This document shows, in pieces, positions 59,645 to 64,000 of a stretch of 64,000 nt of DNA. Position 1 is the first letter of the stretch. Each line of letters starts with the position of its first letter. Source of the DNA: Parcubacteria group bacterium M10-OD1-1 (GTDB lineage Bacteria; Patescibacteria; Paceibacteria; Moranbacterales; UBA2206); NCBI GenBank assembly GCA_003056145.1, contig LSNL01000003.1, positions 124,001 to 188,000 of the forward strand, given 5' to 3'. The notes under the pieces are model-generated. The model worked only from the letters and a program-made list of their open reading frames with translations, did no database searches and was not told where the DNA came from. Both the position numbers and the translations under genes were made by a program.

Positions 59645-60433
59645 ATGGCAAAAATTATTTCACTCGTCAACCAAAAAGGTGGAGTAGGAAAGACTACTTC
59701 AGCAATTAATCTAGCGACCTATTTAGCGTCAGCTGGAAAATTTGTTTTGCTAGTAGATCTTGATCCGCAAGGGAATGCTTCTTCGGGACTGGGCTTGGAT
59801 ATTCGGAAAATAAAGAAAAGTCTTTACCATTCTATGATAATTGGAGAACATCCATCAAAAATTATTCTCAGAACTCAAACTTTTGGACACGATTTAATCC
59901 CTGCTTCGCAGGATTTAGCGGGAGCCGGGATAGAATTAGTACATATGGATAACCGAGAATTTAGATTGTACAATGTTTTGCGAGAAATTAGAACTAATTA
60001 TGATTATATTATAATTGATTCTCCTCCTAGTCTGGGTTTATTGACAATTAATGGTTTAGTTGCTAGTGATGCAATTATAATTCCAGTTCAAACCGAATAT
60101 TTTGCATTGGAAGGACTCAGTCAGCTCTTAGGAACTATTGATTTGGTGCGAGAAAATCTTCAGCCTAATTTAGAAATAATGGGAGCTCTTTTGACGATGT
60201 ATGATAAACGAAATCGTTTGGCTCGGCAAGTAGTTAAAGAGATTCAGGATCATTTTCCAGGACATGTTTTTGAAAGTCTCATACCTAGAAGCGTTAGATT
60301 AGCTGAAGCTCCTGGATTTGGAAAATCAATTTTAAATTTTGATTCTTTTTCTAAGGGGGCCAGAGCTTACAAAAATTTAGCTCGAGAAATTATAAAAATG
60401 GAAAAAAATGAAAAGAAGAGCTTTACAGTTTAA
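59645..60433 (+). CDS. parA: chromosome partitioning ATPase ParA
   Basis: The 262-residue protein has the deviant Walker A KGGVGKTTS near residue 11, LLVDLDPQGNASSGLG and IIIDSPPSLG, typical of Soj/ParA. It acts with ParB to segregate the chromosome. parB is 292 bp downstream. Confidence 0.95.
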   Translation: MAKIISLVNQKGGVGKTTSAINLATYLASAGKFVLLVDLDPQGNASSGLGLDIRKIKKSLYHSMIIGEHPSKIILRTQTFGHDLIPASQDLAGAGIELVHMDNREFRLYNVLREIRTNYDYIIIDSPPSLGLLTINGLVASDAIIIPVQTEYFALEGLSQLLGTIDLVRENLQPNLEIMGALLTMYDKRNRLARQVVKEIQDHFPGHVFESLIPRSVRLAEAPGFGKSILNFDSFSKGARAYKNLAREIIKMEKNEKKSFTV

Positions 60434-60457
60434 AGTAGTTTAACTATGGTATAACTA

Positions 60458-60540
60458 ATAATTATAATCTATAAAGTGTACAAAAATATTATAATTATAG
60501 CAGAATTTAGGGAATAATAAATTTGAATAAATTTATTATT
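60458..60540. repeat. AT-rich inverted repeats between parA and parB
   Basis: ATAATTATAAT (60458-60468) is complementary to 60488-60498. A second, perfect 12-bp inverted repeat AATAATAAATTT lies at 60513-60524/60529-60540 with a 4-base loop. The rest of the 292-bp gap is AT-rich with no gene; no match to the parS consensus was seen. Confidence 0.6.
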
Positions 60541-60725
60541 TATGGTACTGTTTAGTAGTAGTAAATTCTTGATTGTGTTGTAGAAAACCTAAATTAGAAA
60601 AATAGATAAAAGACACGAGAACTATTTAAGGGAAGTAGGACAGTAGTTATTTTAGAAAATAAAGTAGAGATATTAAAAAGTAAAAAATTGAGTCCGGAAA
60701 ACTTAATTTTAAAAATAGAAAAAAT

Positions 60726-61706
60726 ATGGCACAAAATTATGGATTAGGGAGAGGATTGTCTTCTCTTATTCCACAAAAAAAAGCTACTATTGGTTATGGT
60801 AATAATATAGGAGCTAAAAAAATAAATAAAAAGATTTCTGAGCCGAAAGAGGATTTTAACTATTTTAGTCAAACAAACAATAGCTTGCAAGTTAAGACAG
60901 AAGAAAAAGAAAAGACTATAAAAAATGTCAGTTCTGGAGTTAATGAGGTTGATATCAAAGAAATTTCACCTAATCCTTATCAACCAAGAACGGTTTTTAA
61001 TGAAACTAAATTATTGGAGCTAGCAGAATCAATCAAAGAACATGGAATAATTCAGCCAATCATAGTGATTGGTAAAGATGGAAAGTATGAAATTATCGCT
61101 GGCGAAAGACGATTTCAGGCAGCTAAGATAGCAGGACTATCTAAAGTACCAGTAATTATTGAAAAAGATAAAAGTAATCAGAAAAAATTAGAATTAGCTA
61201 TTGTAGAAAATGTTCAGCGTCAAGATCTTAATCCTATTGAAGAAGCTAAATCTTATCAACGGTTAATGGAGGAATTTGATTTAGGACAAGAAGAAGTGGC
61301 TAAAAAAGTAGGTAAAAATCGGAGCGTGGTGGCTAATAAATTAAGATTTTTAAAATTACCTATTGAAATTCAGAGAAGCTTAATAGAAGGAAAAATTACA
61401 GAAGGTCATGCTAAGGCGATTTTAGCTCTTGAAAACCCAGAAAAGCAAAGAGCCTTATATGAGATGATTATTAAACTTAAATTGACCGTTAGACAAACAG
61501 AAGAAAAAACTAAAGAAATTTCAGTACGCCCACACAAAAGAAAATTAAATGTTGATCCGTTAGTTAAACAAATTGAAGAACAGCTTTTTCAATTATTAGG
61601 TACAAAAGTGAAAATTCAAAAATCTGGACAAGGTGGAAAAATTATTATTGATTATTATTCTCAAGAAGAATTAAATAATATTGTTAGTAAATTTCAAACT
61701 AATTAA
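60726..61706 (+). CDS. parB: chromosome partitioning protein ParB
   Basis: The 326-residue protein has the N-terminal GLGRGLSSLIP ParA-contact motif, the CTPase ParB/Srx domain (ISPNPYQPR, then IIAGERRFQAAKIAG), an HTH (QEEVAKKVGKNRSVVANKLR) and a C-terminal dimerisation region. It binds parS sites and spreads on DNA. Confidence 0.95.
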   Translation: MAQNYGLGRGLSSLIPQKKATIGYGNNIGAKKINKKISEPKEDFNYFSQTNNSLQVKTEEKEKTIKNVSSGVNEVDIKEISPNPYQPRTVFNETKLLELAESIKEHGIIQPIIVIGKDGKYEIIAGERRFQAAKIAGLSKVPVIIEKDKSNQKKLELAIVENVQRQDLNPIEEAKSYQRLMEEFDLGQEEVAKKVGKNRSVVANKLRFLKLPIEIQRSLIEGKITEGHAKAILALENPEKQRALYEMIIKLKLTVRQTEEKTKEISVRPHKRKLNVDPLVKQIEEQLFQLLGTKVKIQKSGQGGKIIIDYYSQEELNNIVSKFQTN

Positions 61707-61783
61707 ATAAGTTAGTTATTAAAAAACTAGTTTACTAAAAATAGAATTTTTTAGTAACTACTTGTTGAATTTAAAAGTGTCTT

Positions 61784-63262
61784 TTAAATCATTCCTTCTT
61801 TTTTCATAAATTTTCTAATATGACTTTTAGCCGAAGAAGTTTTAACGAATCTTAGCCAATCACGACTAGGATTTTTGTTTTCTTTAGAAGTGATGATTTT
61901 AACGACATCTCCATTTTTAATTTTATAATCAAGAGGGACAATTCTTCCGTTAATTTTAGCTCCTGAAGTACGACTACCAATTTCACTGTGGACTTTATAA
62001 GCAAAATCAATGGGAGTAGATTCTTCCGGTAAATCAATAATGTCACCTAAAGGAGTAAAAGCAAAGATATGATTTTTAAAAAAATCAATTTTTAGGCTTT
62101 CCATAAATTCTTTATCGTCCTTGCCTAAATCATTTTGCCACTCACGTAATTGTTTTATCCATGCTATTTCTTTGGCTGGAACTTTGGATTTTTCTGGAAA
62201 AAGGAAATTTTTAAGTCCTCGTTTTTTTTCGGAATATATCCAGTGAGCTGCAATTCCGAATTCAGCTTCATTATTCATTTTTTCCGTCCGAATTTGAATT
62301 TCTAAAAATTTTCCTTCTGGTCCAAAAATAGTTGTGTGAATAGACTGATAGCCATTAGGTTTAGGTAAAGAAATATAATCTTTAATTCGACCAATTAAGG
62401 GACGATATTCTTTATGCACGATACCAAGAGTTTCATAACAATTAACAACCTCAGGAACAATAATTCTAATTCCAGCTAAATCGTAAATTTTATTGATATC
62501 CATATCGTGTCTTTGTAATTTTTGAAAAAGACTATAGGGATGTTTATTGCGTCCATAGATAGCTAGAACTTTTATTTTTTCTTTAGCTAACTGTTTTTTT
62601 AAAGTTTCAACAGTTTTTTGAATATACTTTTTCCGCTGGATTTTTTCAGTGGAAGACATTTTTACAATATCAGCGTAATTTTTTGGGTCTAAGTGTTTAA
62701 AAGCTAAATCCTCTAAGCGAGCCTTAATATCTCCAATGCCTAAACGATTAGCAATAGGAGCATAAATTTCTAAGGTTTCTCTTGCAATTCTTTCTTGTTT
62801 GTCCGGAGGAAGACTAGCTAAGGTTTCCATATTATTTAAACGGTCAGCTAGCTTAATGAGAACTACTCTGATATCAGCTGCCATAGCTAAAAACATTTTG
62901 CGGAGATTTTCTAAATAAATTTCTTCTTTAGTTCCGCGTAATTTTATCTTACCTAATTTTGTCACTCCATCTACTAACTGGGTAATCTCTGGACCAAATT
63001 TTTTTTCTAATTCTTTTAAAGTAACTTCTGTATCTTCAGGGACATCATGAAGCACACCAGCCGCTATGGTTTTAGATCCCATTCCAATTTTAGCTAAATT
63101 AATAGCAGTATGAAGAGGATGTTGAATATAATCTTCTCCTGATTTTCTCTTTTGCCCTTGATGAGCTTTTTCTGCAAAATCGCAAGCACTTCTAATAAGT
63201 ACTTCTCTTTTAGAGCTTAATCTGACACGAACATTTATTAAAACATCTTTAACGGTAACCAT
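61784..63262 (-). CDS. RelA/SpoT-family (p)ppGpp synthetase/hydrolase without ACT domain
   Basis: The 492-residue protein has an HD hydrolase domain (AHQGQKRKSGEDYIQHP, VLHDVPEDT near residue 68), a synthetase domain (YDLAGIRIIVP, RIKDYISLPKPNGYQSIHT) and a TGS domain (FAFTPLGDIIDLPEESTPIDFAY). The C-terminal ACT/RRM regulatory domain of long Rel proteins is missing. Both catalytic centres look intact, so it may make and degrade the alarmone. Confidence 0.95.
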   Translation of the reverse strand: MVTVKDVLINVRVRLSSKREVLIRSACDFAEKAHQGQKRKSGEDYIQHPLHTAINLAKIGMGSKTIAAGVLHDVPEDTEVTLKELEKKFGPEITQLVDGVTKLGKIKLRGTKEEIYLENLRKMFLAMAADIRVVLIKLADRLNNMETLASLPPDKQERIARETLEIYAPIANRLGIGDIKARLEDLAFKHLDPKNYADIVKMSSTEKIQRKKYIQKTVETLKKQLAKEKIKVLAIYGRNKHPYSLFQKLQRHDMDINKIYDLAGIRIIVPEVVNCYETLGIVHKEYRPLIGRIKDYISLPKPNGYQSIHTTIFGPEGKFLEIQIRTEKMNNEAEFGIAAHWIYSEKKRGLKNFLFPEKSKVPAKEIAWIKQLREWQNDLGKDDKEFMESLKIDFFKNHIFAFTPLGDIIDLPEESTPIDFAYKVHSEIGSRTSGAKINGRIVPLDYKIKNGDVVKIITSKENKNPSRDWLRFVKTSSAKSHIRKFMKKEGMI

Positions 63263-63365
63263 AAAATTTTAGTTTAAATAAGATCAAACTTACTTAAATT
63301 ATACTCCTATTTTTAATTTTAGCTATGAAAATAATTTTAGAAATTAAGTAAGTAGCTTAAGTAAT

Positions 63366-64000
63366 CTAGCTTAAGTTTTCTTTTTCAAAATGACATTCTT
63401 TTTTAGAACATTTTATTTTATTTTTTCCAACATAGACTAATAAACTATTGCATTGAGGACAAGTTTCTCCTGTTGGCTTATTCCAAAGTGCAAATTTACA
63501 TTTAGGATAAGCATTACATCCATAAAATACTCGTCCTCGTTTAGATTTTTTTTCTACTAATTCACCTTCTTGGCATTCAGGACATTTCACCCCAGTTTTA
63601 TTTTCAATTTTTTTAATATTTTTACAATTAGGATAATTAGAACAACCCAAGAAAAACCCAAAGCGACCCTTTTTAACTACCATTGGAGCTCCACAAAGTT
63701 CACAAGTTTTACTGCCATTTTCTTTTTCAAATTTTTCTTCTACGGCTTTTTCTTCAGGCGTTTTTTCAGTATAACGGCAATTGGGATAGTTGGAACAAGC
63801 AATGAATTTTCCAAATCTTCCAAATTTAACAATTAAATCTCCACCACAATCAGGACAACTAGTGTCTAATTTTTCTTGAAAATCTTCTTTTTTTATTTCT
63901 TTAGTTTTACTTTCTAAATTCTTATGGAAAGGCTCATAAATCTTTTTTATAACAGGTACCCACTCTTTTTTCCCTTCGGCAATTTTATCTAAATCTTTTT
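63366..64000 (-). CDS. topA: DNA topoisomerase I, C-terminal zinc-finger region (cut by window edge)
   Basis: The frame is open to the right edge, with LDKIAEGKKEWVPVI as the first residues, the usual end of the TopA catalytic core. Four Cys4 zinc-finger units follow (CPDCGG...CSNYPNC, CELCG...CSNYPNC, CPEC...CNAYPKC, CPQC...C...C). These bind single-stranded DNA during relaxation of negative supercoils. The catalytic part lies outside the window. Confidence 0.93.
   Translation of the reverse strand, partial: KDLDKIAEGKKEWVPVIKKIYEPFHKNLESKTKEIKKEDFQEKLDTSCPDCGGDLIVKFGRFGKFIACSNYPNCRYTEKTPEEKAVEEKFEKENGSKTCELCGAPMVVKKGRFGFFLGCSNYPNCKNIKKIENKTGVKCPECQEGELVEKKSKRGRVFYGCNAYPKCKFALWNKPTGETCPQCNSLLVYVGKNKIKCSKKECHFEKENLS

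Noticed and set aside
1..64000. UGA recoding to glycine, as in some candidate phyla
   Set aside because: Several genes end at TGA and no long frame continues through in-frame TGA codons, so the standard code fits.
1..64000. CRISPR array
   Set aside because: No spaced direct repeats or cas genes; the only tandem array is the coding 9-bp repeat at 4999-5061.

Overview
The window is AT-rich bacterial DNA using the standard stop codons (TAA mostly, some TGA and TAG). Most housekeeping genes have no Shine-Dalgarno sequence and start within a few bases of an AT-rich leader. The mix of genes fits a small-genome Candidate Phyla Radiation (Patescibacteria) organism: an archaeal/eukaryal-like Elp3, an IleRS with extra domains, a two-domain ThyX-like protein, dCMP deaminase with dNMP-kinase-like proteins, a ThrRS lacking the TGS domain, and a serine recombinase remnant of a type I associate with this group. 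The lineage below that level cannot be read from the sequence alone.

Layout. 1-1.3 kb: end of an apolipoprotein N-acyltransferase and a secreted Cys-rich protein. 1.35-10.7 kb: an expanded His-Xaa-Ser (Hxs) peptide-maturation locus. It has an HxsD protein, a second HxsD-like protein, HxsB, four further radical SAM proteins, a short precursor ending in seven His-Gly-Ser repeats, a membrane-anchored Cys-rich protein, an unrecognised 305-residue protein and a diphthine-ammonia-ligase-like ATPase. 10.7-12.5 kb: class IV aminotransferase, tRNA-Arg, a broken serine recombinase with complex inverted repeats, tRNA-Ser. 12.5-18.4 kb: DUF389 protein, then an ArsR-led metal/metalloid operon (thioredoxin-like protein, FeoA, two half-permeases, FeoB, ArsP-like permease). 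18.5-20.8 kb: tRNA-Ala, tRNA-Ile, secE-nusG-rplK-rplA. 20.9-26.6 kb: thymidylate and nucleotide supply genes, then gatB. 26.8-38.3 kb: miaA, miaB, thrS, HU, a YgjP-like peptidase, dnaE and rnhB, interspersed with small unknown genes and one probable non-coding RNA. 38.3-46 kb: argS, glycosyltransferase, rhodanese, and ileS behind a T-box. 46-53 kb: yvcK, glmS, rlmN, dxs and a NUDIX hydrolase. 53.3-56.7 kb: a one-gene cassette between 50-bp direct repeats, then divergent elp3 and a Trm9-like methyltransferase. 56.8-64 kb: MacB-like ABC transporter, tRNA-Leu, parA, parB, rel, and the end of topA.

Most notable: (1) the Hxs locus with five radical SAM proteins and a Dph6-like ligase next to a histidine-repeat precursor; (2) an IleRS carrying two complete inserted enzyme domains, an RBBP9-like serine hydrolase in the editing domain and a histidine phosphatase in a zinc-binding region; (3) T-box leaders on ileS and thrS whose specifiers appear to sit in the apical loop of a very short Stem I; (4) a set of small genes with strong Shine-Dalgarno sites and their own terminators, one of them flanked by a 50-bp duplication of the elp3 3' end; (5) an approximately 380-nt transcription unit with a good promoter and terminator but no convincing reading frame.
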